In this document: positions 1-12,160 of the stretch, piece by piece
Layout: each line of letters begins with the position of its first letter
Position numbering within the stretch: position 1 is the first letter of the stretch
Source of the DNA: Sinohyriopsis cumingii
Lineage: Eukaryota; Mollusca; Bivalvia; Unionida; Unionidae
DNA: 64,000 bases
Direction of reading: 5' to 3'
Assembly: GCA_028554795.2 (NCBI GenBank)
Contig: CM068841.1
Span: 21,624,308-21,688,307 of the forward strand
The notes under the pieces: generated by a model
Database searches by the model: none
Told to the model about the DNA's origin: nothing
What the model saw: the letters and a program-made list of their open reading frames with translations, nothing else
Made by a program: the position numbers and the translations under genes

Positions 1-87
1 TTGGTGCACTCATAGAGTGCTGATTGATTAGCCGACAGGTCGTGGGCCAATAGATTTCTTTCGACCTGAATGAAAGGTTATCTCGAG

Positions 88-310
88 CGGGATTGGATCC
101 AACACGCACTCAAGGTACATAAATGTATGTGTGTCGGTAAAACTGCAGGATAAGACGTCTCATAGGATTGGACACTGGTCTTATGACGTCACCTCGGTTC
201 CGTGCGTACAGACCCATCGGGGCACCTGATTTATAGACGAGTGGGAATCGGCCCACACACTGTCTTCTATTGTCCGAGCAAACAGGGAGGGGAGGGACTC
301 TGATGGGAGG
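88..310 (+). repeat. Partial copy of leader plus histone-tail-like ORF repeat
   Basis: A segment near 88-115 ending in ACACGCACTCA, followed by TGTCCGAGCAAACAGGGAGG near 271-290, resembles the copies at 1,090-1,465, 3,220-3,452 and, on the opposite strand, 19,665-20,230. The expected ATG is TTG here, so this copy has no start. Similarity was judged by eye. Confidence 0.35.
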
Positions 311-419
311 TCTAAACGTCGCCGGAACGTACCTGACACGCCAAAATTAATATTATCAAATTCAACCCACTTACTTGTGTAATGGGTATTCCCTATTACC
401 AATTCTGTGCTAGCCACAA

Positions 420-1090
420 TCGTTAATTAGAGTCCCTGGTTTTAAGTTTTAAATTTTCCAATCTTAATGAATTGCAAAAGCACCTAGTGTGCATTTAATA
501 ATTTAAATCAAAAGAAATTTAGGTCTAAGAGACCATATGAAATTTTTGAATGTCAAGTTAGGTAATGTAGTTTTAATTTAGAACGGTGTTCAAATGATCA
601 TATTAGGTTATCATAGTAGTATCGTCGAGATTTCAAGCCAAATTGAAATCTCTTGAATAAAATGGCAATTTTTGTTAGGCCTGAGAGGTTACTTCTCGGA
701 GAATGGATACAGGAACGGCTGGATGTTTTTTGGAGGACTGAAGCTTTCCCTTCTTCGTCCTGCGTATCCATCAATACCGCATAGGTCTCCCAGGACCAGG
801 AGTTTCCATTGATAGTGCCATTTGATTGGTTTGGACTGTATTTCATGGAGCTTCAGAGGCTCGTTTATCAGCACCGCCAAGATTGGTATCGGGCAGTCAT
901 AAAATTCTTCTCCCCGGGTGTTAATGTCTACGATGGCTCCCGTAGCATCTTCAAATTTTTTCAAGTATTTTTTTCCTAGTGTTTCATTGTAGTAAATTTT
1001 TGATGGGCTTCTAGTATTGTCCGGAGTGCATCAGTGAAGTATATAGCTGCGTTAGTGTTTTGTAGAAGGTAGGAACACATCTCCGTCCAT
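420..1090. other. No recognised gene; possible coding remnant on minus strand
   Basis: AT-rich DNA. A 91-codon minus-strand frame (964-689) has coding-like composition but matches nothing I recognise. It sits beside the inverted-repeat arm at 1,090-1,465 and could be a degraded gene of the same mobile element. Confidence 0.3.
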
Positions 1091-1465
1091 TTACAAATGT
1101 CCGAGCGAGGCAGGAGAGGCAAGGAACTCGGCAAGCCGGCCGTGAATGTTGTGTACTCCCAGATAAACTAGCTCGTACTTATTTCAGATCTAGTCCAGTT
1201 GTATAAATGGACAATAAAATGTCAATAATGTGTGAGACACCTGTACAATTGTTCAAATCAACTAAGTCTAAAGTTGGAATTTAGTGTACAGAGTGTACGT
1301 TAGGTATACTAATTAAATACCAATCGGTAAAGTCGGAATGACTTATGAATAGTTTGTATCACTCATAAGAGAAAATAGAAGAATAAAATTTTGATGGCGG
1401 TAACGAAACAGGTCGAATTAGGATATTAAATAAAGATATTATCAAACAAGGTTTTCTGATTCCAA
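1090..1465 (+). repeat. Left arm of a large imperfect inverted repeat
   Basis: About 375 bp pairs, in opposite orientation, with 19,665-20,060. Shared stretches include GAATAAAATTTTGATGGCGG and GTGTACTCCCAGA, with scattered substitutions and indels. The arms lie about 18 kb apart and cross, rather than nest with, the inverted repeats at 8,446 and 23,427. They may therefore be dispersed repeat copies, not the termini of one element. Confidence 0.6.
1097..1171 (+). CDS. Short peptide with a histone-tail-like start
   Basis: A 24-codon frame starts MSERGRRGKELGKPA and ends at TAG. The copy at 20,029-19,940 (minus) starts MSERCKEGKELSKPA, and the one at 3,315 starts MSGRSKRGEGGKA. The Ser-Gly/Glu-Arg start with regular Lys and Gly resembles histone H2A/H4 tails. 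With no histone fold following, this is either a truncated gene or chance. Whether it is translated is unknown. Confidence 0.25.
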   Translation: MSERGRRGKELGKPAVNVVYSQIN

Positions 1466-2200
1466 ATTTAAAACTTTAAAGGCAATATTGATCTCCACTC
1501 TTTTAGCCCTACCAAGGAATATTTTGATTCATTCGATCTACATTTTCTTGTAAGTAGTCTGAATATTTCCATTCTCGCCTGGTATGGATTCTGTAAGCAC
1601 CAGGGTCAATCTTGTCCGCAACACACCATTGTATTCTTTTGCGTAATGAAGTTTCTGGGTCCGGAAATTCATGTTGGAGTACCAGGTCCAATGCGATTAA
1701 AAAGACTAGTTTGATTTTACAGCTTGTATACTGGATTCCTCGTGACCTAAAGGCGCTTGGTGATTTTCTCAATTTAGTTCTAGAGGGTTGCGGAGTGACG
1801 TGGTCTATTTCATTATAGTCACGTAGAATCAAGCGAACAGTGCACGTTGTGATGGAACTCGACACTGCAACACAAGGCGTGGCGCCAAGATGGCTGCTTG
1901 CTATCGCAGTTATTCCTGCACCAGCTGTTGGGCCATTAAGGCCCTTGGGGAAAAAGAACAAGCTACCAATTGGAATTTGAGAGCTGGAGCAAAAATAGCC
2001 ACTCTACTTTTAACATGGGATGTCAATACTGAGGGATAGGACTTGAATATCGAGAAACTGGGAAACTATGGTCTAGTTCGGAATAATAGTAGAGGAGACG
2101 TATGGAGAGGAGGAAGGCAGCACAAGTGAAGACGGCGAACCACTCTGATACGCCCGCTAGTAATTCTAGCAGTATACCAAGAAAGCTAGATCAGATACAG
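1466..2200. other. No supported gene; one open minus-strand frame
   Basis: A 150-codon minus-strand frame spans 1,961-1,509. It has no motif I recognise, no paralogue in the window and mixed composition. It could be part of the decayed element around it, but I do not support it as a gene. Confidence 0.25.
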
Positions 2201-2208
2201 ATCTCCCC

Positions 2209-2746
2209 ATGTTGATTAGAACAACAACAACAACACCAACATACACCCAGACCAATACTCAGCAGGGGAAAAGGAAGGAAGCAGAAACTCAGACTGATAT
2301 ATTTACAAATGATCCTACTACTGAAACTGGGACACCGCCAGAAAATGAAGATCAGAACTTAGAAGAAGAAGGAGCAGTAGTGGAAGAAGAAAACTCTGAT
2401 GAGGACAATGGAGAGGACAATACGTTTGAACAACGGTATGACCAGTTAGGAATACAGGAAACCCTAAGTGAACCCAAAAAGGCAAAACACTATATTAGTT
2501 GTGTAAAAAAACGTGGCGTGGAGGTCACTTAGGAGGAAGAAGAAACCGACCATCCAGCAACAGTTGTTTGCACAGCGTATCACCTCGAAATACTATTCAA
2601 AAGCATACCAGGAATGCCCGCTTACTATCCTTGTGGACTATGCAACCAAGCTGTCACAAATATACGGGTATGAGGCATGTCCCGAAGAGACATATGAGGA
2701 ACAACACACGGCGGCAGAAACGTGGGATTACGAGAACCGCCGATAA
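2209..2746 (+). pseudogene. Acidic small protein gene with histone-like 3' hairpin (broken)
   Basis: Frame 1 from ATG 2,209 encodes a Thr-rich start and then a Glu/Asp-rich stretch, ending at 2,532. A second frame (2,513-2,746) continues with coding-like sequence and stops at TAA 2,744. The two probably formed one gene of about 178 codons, separated by a +1-type shift near 2,500-2,530. I do not recognise the protein. Thirteen bases past the stop lies a hairpin like those behind the genes at 20.5, 21.2 and 22.4 kb, which puts this gene in the same family of accessory genes. Confidence 0.45.
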
Positions 2747-2758
2747 ACCTGACATAAA

Positions 2759-2774
2759 AGCCCTTCTTGGGGCT
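2759..2774 (+). terminator. Histone-type 3' stem-loop, copy 1
   Basis: AGCCC-TTCTTG-GGGCT forms a 5-bp stem just after the stop at 2,744-2,746. It matches the hairpins near 20,790, 21,640 and 22,970 in sequence and distance from the stop. The purine-rich downstream element seen at the other three is not clear here. Confidence 0.45.
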
Positions 2775-2779
2775 AAAAC

Positions 2780-3220
2780 CTTGCCTTTTACCTAGGGATT
2801 ACATTTTGGTTTGGAATCCGAATTCGATAAAACCATTACACTGACTTGATCATTTAGACCACCGATTCAAAACTTTAACCATGTTACCTAATAATGACCA
2901 ATCTTTTTTATGTCGCTTTGACATATCAGTAATTACCTTTTCTATCTATCTATGTTGGATTATAGAGGTTTGGGCTCTTCCGAGCATGAACGTCTGCTTT
3001 ATGCATACATGGTATGCTATTTAATTGCTCCTAGGGGAAGGAATTGGAGCCACTTTCCCCAGGCACTTATGTGCTGAAGGAGCACCTTTTAATTGAAGCA
3101 GTCAGGCAGTGGACCTAACAAAAGGTCCTAACTGTCTGAATGGAGGATTGAAGGCGAGTGTGAATAGACCCAGCACACACTCAACCTATTCAGTCGTCAT
3201 TACTTAGCTGCATTTAGGTA
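2780..3220. other. Intergenic, nothing recognised
   Basis: AT-rich DNA with a short TCTATCTATC tract near 2,942. A local inverted pair lies near 3,112-3,135 (GGACCTAA / AGGTCCTAA). No coding signal stands out on either strand. Confidence 0.4.
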
Positions 3221-3452
3221 TGTATGAGTGGGAATGGACCCATCATACACCCATATGTCTGGTACTGATTTTTCAGTGGCATTAAGGGTGTGCACTGCAC
3301 GGTCATTGTTTTTTATGTCCGGCCGTAGCAAGAGAGGAGAGGGTGGAAAGGCGGATCCAAGGTCACAGGTAGGTGCTCCTAGACTTCATGGTATCGGGTC
3401 TAAATTGTCGTCCTACACAATTCTGAAAAAAATCTGTGCTGTTTGGAGTTAG
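3220..3452 (+). repeat. Leader repeat plus 45-codon basic ORF
   Basis: GAGTGGGAATGGACCCATC (about 3,227-3,245) matches the minus-strand copy near 20,190 and the one near 88. Seventy bases on, ATG 3,315 opens a 45-codon frame starting MSGRSKRGEGGKA, related to the short frames at 1,097 and 20,029. Beyond the basic start it has no recognisable domain. Confidence 0.35.
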
Positions 3453-3489
3453 AGGTTGTCTTAGGTGACATTGTTTTAGTAAAGTTTGC

Positions 3490-3770
3490 CACCTTGTGTG
3501 GCTGGTCCTAATAATCATGGACTTTTGAGACCACCTTATATGTTGGATTCGGTTTTTAGGGTCTTACGTGTCTGAATTATCGTTGTTTTATTTTCAACAT
3601 TGTGCTGCTGGGCCTGATGGTCGCTGATGTGTCAGACCACCTTATAGAAGCTAATTTGAGGTCTTTCTTTCCTAACGTTTATTGGTTTGACACTTTGTGC
3701 GGCGGGCCCTGATGGTCTTGGGTGTTGGACCACTTTATATGCATTAAATTTTAGAGGGCTATAATTTTTC
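3490..3770. repeat. Three diverged tandem repeats of about 100 bp
   Basis: The motif GACCACCTTATA or a close variant recurs near 3,529, 3,634 and 3,727. Each is preceded by a CTGG(T/G)CCTGATGGTC-like segment. The repeats are well diverged and lie downstream of the minus-strand LINE, possibly in its 3' region. Confidence 0.45.
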
Positions 3771-4700
3771 GTGCTATAGATATTACTGTCACCTTCGGCT
3801 AGAGTGTTAGATTCTCATAGGTATTAACGGTGTTACGTTCATGCTGGATTTTCAGGTATAGTTTATAGAAAGGGGGGAAAAGGAGGGGTTAGATTAATTG
3901 TATAAGAGAGTGGTAACTGTAAGAAAAAAAATTGTTAAAACATAAAACGAATTTTTTTGTTTCTCACCCCTTTTCCGAAGAAAAAGGGGGAAAAACAACA
4001 AATTCCTCTTTTTATATTTTTATTTTTCCCTCTCCCTTCCCACTTATGTTCCTAGTTGCCTTTTTGTCAGTTGTTATTTGATGTCAGGTTAGATTTGTTT
4101 GGTGTTATTTTATTTTCAGGCTAAGTCTATTTGATTATGAAAGATATCTTTGCCAAATATTTGGGTCGCTAAGACGCGTCAAAGACATCTGATCGTATTT
4201 ATTCACTAAATTTAAGTTTGTTGGCTTGTCTACTAGTTGTGTTATGCTACTTTTCAGGTTAAATCTATTTTGATAAGACAGATATCATTTGATGCATGAG
4301 TTTTCCTGCAGGGACGGCATATACTCGTTTATTACTGAATGGTGTTGCATTTATTGATGGCTATACGGGTGGCGTGGGTGTTAGGATGGATAGTTACTCC
4401 AGCTGCATATCTGAAGTTTAACTCTTGCCTTTTTAGGTGTAGGGGCAGTTCTCCAGTTAGTATTTGTAGTTCAGCTATGGATAGAGACGGTAGAGCACCG
4501 GTGCATGTGACTAGCGCTTTTCTTTGTACCTGGTTTTTAAAAAAATTAAGTGTCTATGTTGAGCTAAATTATATATTTGACCTTATTAATGACCTGTAGA
4601 GTGTTAAGAGTGTTTCTTGATTAGACCCCCATTTGGTTCCTTTTAGGTTTCTTTATAGGTTTATGTCTATATTGCATCGATTTACTAGGTCGTTTATGTG
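3771..4700. other. AT-rich spacer between tandem repeats and LINE
   Basis: Long A and T runs, plus two related segments near 4,110-4,150 and 4,250-4,290 (TTCAGGYTAARTCTAT followed by a GATAT motif). The open frame 4,339-4,599 has no recognisable content. Confidence 0.35.
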
Positions 4701-7700
4701 GTGTCCCCAGTTAAGATGTTCAACATAATACATGCCCAGGAATCGTTCTACGTTTACGACATTATTTTATTTTGTATGGTGAGTTTGGGGTACTTGAATT
4801 TATAATTACTTTTGATTGTAAAGAGGACTGCAATAGTTTTTCATGGGATAGTTTAAATCCCCATTTATCTGCCTATCTCTCTATATTGCTTAAACTATCT
4901 GGGATTTCACTGATGACTTTATGACTTGTATGGTTACCTGCTGTCCATATTCCACTGTCATCCGCAAATTGTGACATTTCGACTAGGTTTGAAGTTATGT
5001 TTTTATCCAAGTCATTAATCATAATATTAAAGAGTGTGGGGCCGAGTACGCTCCCTTGTGAGGTACCATTCTCGAGTGAGTATTTGTCAGAGTAAGTGTC
5101 CCCGACTCTAGTTATAATTTTGCGGTCAGTTAGAAAATTCTCGATGATGTTAAATAATCGTCCAGTGATTCCGAAATGGTTCAGTTTGGCTAATAAGCTT
5201 TTTGTCCAAACAAGCTCGAATGCCTTTTCCTAAGTCCATGAATAATGCAATTAGGTTTCTGTCTATATTTCGTTTGTAGTTAAATGCCAGTTTAATTACT
5301 GATTCCAATCGTATGAATTGGTCCGTAGGGACCTTTTTTCTAAATCCGCATTGGATTTTCTGATATTAAATTGTTACTTTCCAAGTACTATTTACATCGA
5401 TAAGTTATTATTGTTTCCATAATTTTGCAAATATTATTAGTCAGAGAGATTGGTCTATAAGAATGTATGTCATTGGAGTCTTTAACTTGTTTAGTGATTG
5501 GGATTACTATTACATGTTTCCATTTATCGGGTAGTTTGCCTTCATCCCAGATCTTGTTAAGCAGCTTTATTATGGCATACGTAATGTTTTCAGGCAAATT
5601 TTTATACATGGTATAGTCCATTTGATCTTCAGCTGGGGATGTTTCAGTGTTTTCTCCTATTTATATAGTGTTATTTCGCTATTTAAGTTTGATTTTGTAT
5701 GGCATAAGTCTTTAAAAAGGTGTACATGTTTTTTTTTTCCACTTTATCCATGTGTTGCTGAAAGGCTGGACTGTGGTTTAGGTTGCTGTTCATTGCTGAG
5801 AAATGTTTGCCTATTTGGTCTGCCTTTTTCTTATTTGTGAGTGCACCTGCTATTTTTGGAGTGGTATTAACTGCTTTTCCTCTATTTGGTTTAATCTTAT
5901 CCCAAACTTGTTTAGAGCTGGTCCTAATATTGATCTTTGAACAATAATTTGCCAAGTTTTTTCTTTAGCCTGTTTAATTGTCTTTTTATATAAGTTTCTT
6001 TCCTTTTCCTTCTAACTTGTAAAGTCTATGGAATTGCCTGATCGTTTAAATTTTGTAAGTGCCTGTCGTTTTTCCTAATGTGCCTGTCTGCATAAATGAC
6101 TCCACCAGGGTACTGTGTGTTTATTTTTTGTGCCACTAGTTTTAGGTATGCTGCTAGTTGCTGATGTTTGTATAGCATTAATTATATTTTCGTAGAAAGT
6201 ATTCATATCCTCATGTTTTAAGTTATTGGTGTTTATTTTTGTTAGTTGTTCCCTAAATGTTCCCCAATCAGCACTGTCGTATTTCCATCGTGGATGTTTT
6301 TGGATGGGGTTATGTTGGACTGTCATCTACATAGTGATAACGATTGGAAACTGGTCACTGCTAATTTGTCTTTAGTGATTTGTCTATAGGTGGCCAGATT
6401 GGATACATTAGAGGTTCCCCCCCCCCGGTCGTATATATTAAAGATTTGAATATTACCCCTTCCCGTTTGAACTATTAAGGACTGAATTTCAAATGCCTCA
6501 TTGGTACCTGGTGTTGGTGTTATATCAGCTGGTATTATATTTGGTAGGTTGTCTAAGATAAAAATGGCGAGACCTCCTCCCTGTCCCCTATTGCGATTTG
6601 TAAAGTAACCCGAGAAGTATCCTGGTATTTTTGATAATTGTCTAGTTTTATCAGATATCTTGCTTTCTTGGATGCAAATGATATCGGGCATTGGAACTTG
6701 ATCTTGTAGTTTTATATTTAGTTCGTTAATGTAAGTTATTATTTCTCTTGAGTTACATTGCCATATTATTAACTTACGTTTATTTATGTTATTCGTTATG
6801 GTACGTGGTCATTTAATTTGTTTCTTGAAAGAACAAAAAAGGGTGGGTAACGCATTGTAGTTAGCATTTGTTTGATTTTTTCCATATTTTGTTCTAGATT
6901 TTGTTTGTTTGAGTGAAAGCAGTTTATAGTGTCTGTTAGTATTTCTTCAGCTATCTGTTCAATTGGGGGTTCTGTTATGGTTCTATTATTCAGTTTTAGG
7001 TTTGTCCTATCTGTTAAAATGGGGATGTTTGAGTGCCTTTGTCTTATTTGGGTGTTTTTAAAACCTTAGTCTTGGGGTTTCTTTTGTTTTGCGTTGTTCC
7101 GTGATTTAGTTTTGTATTTGTTTCATTTAGTTTTCTGTCTGTTTATAAGTTTTTGTCACCTGTTTGTGTCAATTTTTAGCTGCATCGTAGGGTAAATTTT
7201 TGTGTTCATTATTTCAACATCTTGCCTTCCCTTATAGCATAGGGGCATTTGAGGGATTGTGGTATATGCTCATCCCTGCTTTGTGTATATTTTAGTGTGG
7301 CCCTTTGCCACTGTCCCTTATGGTTCCCTCAGCATTGTTTGCATAGTTTGCTGACTTTGGAATTGGACGCATAGTGCCCGCAATGCTGACAGTTGGTGAA
7401 GAACCTGGGTCTGTTAATGTATGGTTCCAAGAGTTATTGTATTCCGTATGGGCCTAATCGTACCATGCTAGACAGTGGGGTTTTCTAATTCTAAGACCGC
7501 TGTATTAGTCTCTTGCCCTTTGTATTTTTTTAGTTTATATGCCATAGCAATGGGTGTCACACTGTCGTTGAGTTGCTTGGTTAGATATTGATTGTCCATC
7601 CATTTGTTTGGACCTTTTAGCTTCAGGACTGATTTAAATTTGTTCGTGATTATTTGGGGGTTGAGGGGTTTTCAGTTTTGGTTTTGCCGTTTGTGTCAGG

Positions 7701-7750
7701 TGGTGTTTGGACCCTAATGATAGGTTTAGGGTGTTGACATTTCTGATTTA
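4700..7750 (-). mobile_element. Degenerate LINE (gag-like ORF1, endonuclease, reverse transcriptase)
   Basis: Read on the minus strand from 7,750. A CCHC-like knuckle (CQHCGHYAS, about 7,390-7,350) marks ORF1. An AP-endonuclease start (PDIICIQESK, about 6,690) is followed by endonuclease-linker sequence (6,326-6,075). The reverse transcriptase shows SYRPISLTN (about 5,460), TSQGSVLGPTLFN (about 5,070-5,030) and the catalytic FADD (about 4,975). Many stops and frame changes make it dead. Domain order and motifs fit a Jockey/CR1-type element; I cannot place the clade. It is oriented against the neighbouring Polinton genes. Confidence 0.8.
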
Positions 7751-7855
7751 TTCTGTGGTGTCTTTCCACTTTAATTTTGAAATTATTTATTTCTTTTACT
7801 TTTGCGAGCACATACGTTAATGTCACTCATCTAATCAAGGGTAACCCACGAGCGA

Positions 7856-8445
7856 ACTAACACCAGTCATTTTATCCATATATACCAACACAGACGAGTA
7901 TCAATCCTCCTGTGTGTGGGCATTACTTGCAAGATACAAAAAGTCCTAACAACTGATCTGCAAGTGCCATAATTGATCATGCATTAAATAAATATAAAAC
8001 ATGTTTGTCGACCAGCAACATTTTAGCCAGGTGTCGGAGTAGAAATAGATGCATCAAAAGTTGTTACCAAGGATGGTTTCGCCCGGTTGATAGATCTCGC
8101 CAATGTTGATCCAGATGAACTTGTTTTATTTCAAAACGGGCATGGATAGTTGAAATCTATCAACATCAAAATTTATGCTAAAACCTCAGGCGCATTCGTC
8201 GCGAGGAAGTTTCCTAATTTAACAAAGACTGTATACTCAGAGATTCTGGTGTATTCATAGAATATACCAACAGTGAAATACTCAACTGAATCTCAAAAGC
8301 TTGAGACACAATGACCGTTGCCCCGTGACAATAACATGCCTGAATTAAAAAATCCAGATAAACCAAATGAAACAGCGAGAAAAAATATCAAAATTATGGA
8401 ATATAATATCGACATACGTTGGAAGGTGATCATCTCATATATCTG
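7856..8445 (+). pseudogene. Fossil of a second Polinton like the one at 33.5 kb (protease end and fibre start)
   Basis: Near 7,880-7,935 a plus-strand frame reads PTQTSINPPVCGHY. This aligns with PTQTLMDPPICG of the adenain-type protease at 37,607-37,945 and keeps the active-site Cys. About 100 bp later (8,030-8,170) comes a frame with DASKVVTKDGF and DPDELVLFQNGHG, aligning to the start of the fibre gene at 37,938 (DLSKFATRDD, DPGEVAVFQSREG). Gene order and spacing are the same. Stops interrupt it and it ends against the inverted repeat at 8,446, so the canonical Polinton probably landed in or beside it. Confidence 0.65.
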
Positions 8446-8690
8446 AGTAGTATAGTGGGGCACTCTTGGGACAATGCGACTTACCATTAAAAATAGGGTC
8501 CCGGCACTCTGGGGACAATGGGAAATTTAAATATGTGGGCCAGTCAAGTGACAATGGGAATTGAACATAGGGAATTTTAACATGGATGGGTCTATAGAGG
8601 AACACAATTATTGGGCCTGTCTAGGGAAATTAGGAATGGAACAGGTAAGGTGATGTCACAGGACTGAAGATGGGTAACAGTGTAGCAAGG
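8446..8690 (+). repeat. Left terminal inverted repeat of the decayed Polinton
   Basis: Pairs with 23,163-23,427 over about 250 bp with indels. Shared stretches include TCCCGGCACTCTGGGGACAA and GGAACAGGTAAGGTGA. Inside, a GGGACAATGGGA-like motif recurs three times (near 8,469, 8,513 and 8,548), giving short direct repeats. Confidence 0.75.
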
Positions 8691-8719
8691 GGCTGACCTC
8701 AATTCTTTACTACACATCG

Positions 8720-9180
8720 ATGATTTTAAACAGAGACAGAAAGAAGAATTGGAGAAAACTTTACAACAGCAGAAAGAATCAGAAAAAGCTTTTCTCCTTC
8801 AACAGCAACAGTGAGAAGAAGAGGCAAGAAAGAAAACACAAGAAAAAGAAGCAACTGAAAAAAAAACAAGGTATAGGAGAGAAGGAGAATATTGAAAGCC
8901 AAACAGTAACGGGACTCTTAGAAATTTTAGCAGAGTTATGGAGTTATGTCTTTTGTCTTTTCTGACACCTGTCTTGCTTTTTTGACGGCATGGACACTCT
9001 GTAGTCCAATGCCATTTCTTCTTACAGATATAGCAAGCATCTTGACTTTTATCTCGAAAGGAGGGGGAGTAGACCGCCGGTTTGTCTGAAGAAATGTTTT
9101 TATAACACCTCGCAAAGTTTCATCTGTGTGGGCTGTTCCATCGATCTGCTTGGTTTCAGAGTGAAATGAATATTGGAAGG
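8720..9180 (+). other. Possible Gln/Glu-rich remnant, mostly noncoding
   Basis: Between the inverted repeat and the polymerase. One frame (about 8,736-8,860) reads QRQKEELEKTLQQQKE and keeps a coiled-coil-like pattern before a stop. The longer Lys-rich frame 8,720-8,965 may be its shadow. The rest shows no coding signal. Confidence 0.3.
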
Positions 9181-9193
9181 GAAGACACACACC

Positions 9194-9205
9194 CTTTATA
9201 TATAC
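9194..9205 (+). promoter_or_regulatory. TATA-like box upstream of PolB
   Basis: CTTTATATATAC lies about 75 bp before the polymerase ATG at 9,275. Position and sequence fit a TATA box; no activity is shown. Confidence 0.4.
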
Positions 9206-9274
9206 GCTGGTCTGACATGAATATAAAGTAACCCATGGCGTTTCAAATGTAGTCATTTGATTTTTCGAGTCAGG

Positions 9275-12160
9275 ATGAAACGATCGCATCATGTCGTAGA
9301 GAAAGGAGAAGAAAGCAAGAAGCAGAAACGTGATTTATCTCCTCGTACAGTAGCTGAAGTCTTGGCACAAATTCATGGCAGCGATTTTGAAGATGACATG
9401 AGTGATCCAGAATCCAGAGCAGGGATTCTACACAGCGCGAAAGTTCACCACCATTAGTAAACTCTGAAAATTACTACCACATGCGAGAGACGCAAAGGCG
9501 CTCCTCTAGAAAATTTAGAACGACGGTTTACACTTACAAGGTGAAGTTTAAAGATTTCAAGTCCAACATACCGCTGAGGAAAGCAGAGGGCTTCATCACC
9601 GAGGTGTGGGATTCTTTATTAACCACTCTGAAACGACAATGTCAAGGCAAAGAAGACGATCGCTTGAGACTTTCCATACATCACGACAGTTTGATGTCTC
9701 CCTTTTGCATTGAGTTTAGCAGCCCAGTTGAATTGACAAGATTTAACACGTGCAAAAATCCAACGGTACGTTTCACATCACCGATGGAAAAGCGACACTA
9801 TTCATGACCCACGTAGCTCTTCACCAAAAAAGATGTTATTGGTGGACGACCTTCGTAACACCAAAATGAGTCTCATCCGAATTAACAATCCTCAAGACAA
9901 AATGTGTTTAGCCAGGGCCATCGGGGTGGGACGAACGTATGCCAACACGCACGACACGGTAGAATGGAAAAGAGCCTGGGAGAATATTCGAAAATCAAAC
10001 CGAGCCCAACAACAAAGAGAAGCAGAACTCCTGTTACAGCAAGCGGGGTTATCCAAAGACATATCTCGTGGTATTCCTGAAATCCAGAAATTGCAAGATA
10101 TCCTAGCTCCACGCTACACATTGAAAGTCCACCCTCAAGAAGTGCGCGGATCTCTTTTGTTTCGAGGCGAAGATTTCAAAGACGGAAAATATATTCATGT
10201 CTATCATTTCGATGCCATTACCAATATCTCCGCATTCTTGGGATACAGTTATTACTGTGAGAAATATGGCTATGGCTATAGCAATTGAGAGCAACAGACA
10301 TTATGGATCGAAATGCTTAGAACGTTTGGGCTCTCAACCCAGTCTGGACGAAGGACAAACACGAGTGCATTGTCCCGCTTGTCAGCGCACTTTTATCAGC
10401 CCTACATGTTAGCAACAACATTTGAAGACGCAAGGTTCACAGCAGAAAAGTGCTTGTCAACTACTGAGATTGTGCCCTACTTGTGGACAAGGCATACATA
10501 CCAATAATACCAAGACACACGTATGTTCAGGAAAGAAATGATGTCACATTTGCCACCAAATCGTGGACTTGGGACACGAATGCTACATGCAAAAATAGAT
10601 TCCAAACACTAGGTGCAAGATGATCAGAAGAACAGCAATTTCATCTTTTTCGATTTCAGATGCATGCCAGTGATTGACGTTCACATTCCAAATTTCTGTG
10701 TGGCCCATCGGGCGTGCGAAAAGTGCATCCAAGAGCGTATCTTTAGTCATTGCCCTCACTGCAGCCAGATTCCTGGACGACGTGAAAAATATTTCGGGGA
10801 CCGAACACGCTATCCAATTTCTCCCAATGGACCTTAGACACCATCGACGAGACGTGGTGACAAGAGGACATCGAATGTTATGGAGATAGTTATCGCCATG
10901 CCTTGGCGATGGCTCAAAATTTCTCGGGATACGATGGGCAATTTCTACCTAGATACTATACGGAACAATGTACTGAACGTCCTAAAGTGACTTTGAACGG
11001 AGCGAAAATCATCTCCATGCAAGTGGGTCAAGTACAGTTTAAAGATTCAGTGAGTTCCTTGGCAATGCCATAGGGACAAATGCCTCAAACGTTTGGAATG
11101 ACAGAAATGGTTAAAGGCTATTTTCCGCACTATTGCAATACTGAACCCAATCAACACGTCGGCCTATCCCATTTGCCTGAGGCTCACTACTATGACACTG
11201 ACAACATGCATACCGAAGCTTTCTACGCTTGGTACCAGACTCACGCCTCGGACCCCTTCGACTTACAGGAAGAAATGTTAAAGCGTTGTCGTTCCGACGT
11301 TGACATTTTACGGCGTTGCTGTGAAATATTTCGAGAATTATTCATGGGACACGATGGGATCGCTACTCTGAAAGAAGCTTGCACCATCGCCAAAGCATGT
11401 TCCTTAGTATACCGCCAACGATTCATACCCGAAAACACAATGGCTGTCATCAGCCCTCTAACGACCCACTTTGTCAAACGTCAATACTCGGTCAAAGCCC
11501 TACATTGGCTACATTACTAGTGCGACAAGGAAGCCAAATGGATCCAACATGTCCACAACGGAGGAATCAAAAAGACCATTGGAACGTTTTCGGTGAATGG
11601 CTGGGACTTAGAAAACCCCAAGATCGTGTACGAGTTTAACGGTTGCTTTTTTCACGGATGTCACCGCTGTTACCCTGAACGTGTCATTAAAAATAAGTTT
11701 TTAATAATGGATCATGGAAGCCTTGTACCAGACCACTTGTCAGCGGCGCTTGAAGTTAGAACAGCAAGGATACCAAGTGGTGGAATTATGGGAACACGAG
11801 TACGATCATCGTTTGAAAACCGATCCCGAGTTTAAACGCATGGTGGAAAATTACAAGTTGGTGGACCCATCGAACCCGTGGGGCAGTTTGTATGGAGGAA
11901 GGACAAATGCCACCTGTTTGCTATACCAAACCGACGAGGAGAGAGGAGAAGAAATCAAATACCGGGACGTGTGTTCACTGTATCCATACGTGTGCAGATA
12001 TAGTCGCTTTCCTGCAGGGCACCTGCAATTGCTGACAGAACACATTGACCTGGACAATATTAGACAATACGAATAAATAAATGATCAAGTGCAAAGTCTT
12101 GCCTCTCAAAGACTTGTACCATCCCGATTTACCTCAACATTGCCAAGCTCGAGACTTCAT
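9275..12160 (+). pseudogene. Polinton PolB (N-terminal, exonuclease and palm-A parts), broken and truncated
   Basis: This would be the element's DNA polymerase, expected to be of the protein-primed B family. Seen in order: a basic start (MKRSHHVVEK); the N-terminal domain (VKFKDFKSNIPLRKAE, 9,540-9,600); a Cys-rich section (10,380-10,560 and 10,700-10,770, for example HCPHCSQIPG) around the exonuclease-like FFDF (10,650); exonuclease segments FSGYDGQF (about 10,921) and DVDILRRCC (about 11,300); the VYEFNGCFFHGC segment (about 11,628); and palm motif A, DVCSLYPYV (about 11,965). Palm motifs B and C are not visible after 12,160, so the 3' part looks deleted. At least eight stops or frame changes. 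Confidence 0.85.

Noticed and set aside
1509..1961. 150-residue minus-strand gene
   Set aside because: No motif, paralogue, promoter or context supports it.
8440..8446. Target-site duplication for the decayed Polinton
   Set aside because: The bases outside the left (TATCTG) and right (ATTATG) ends do not match.
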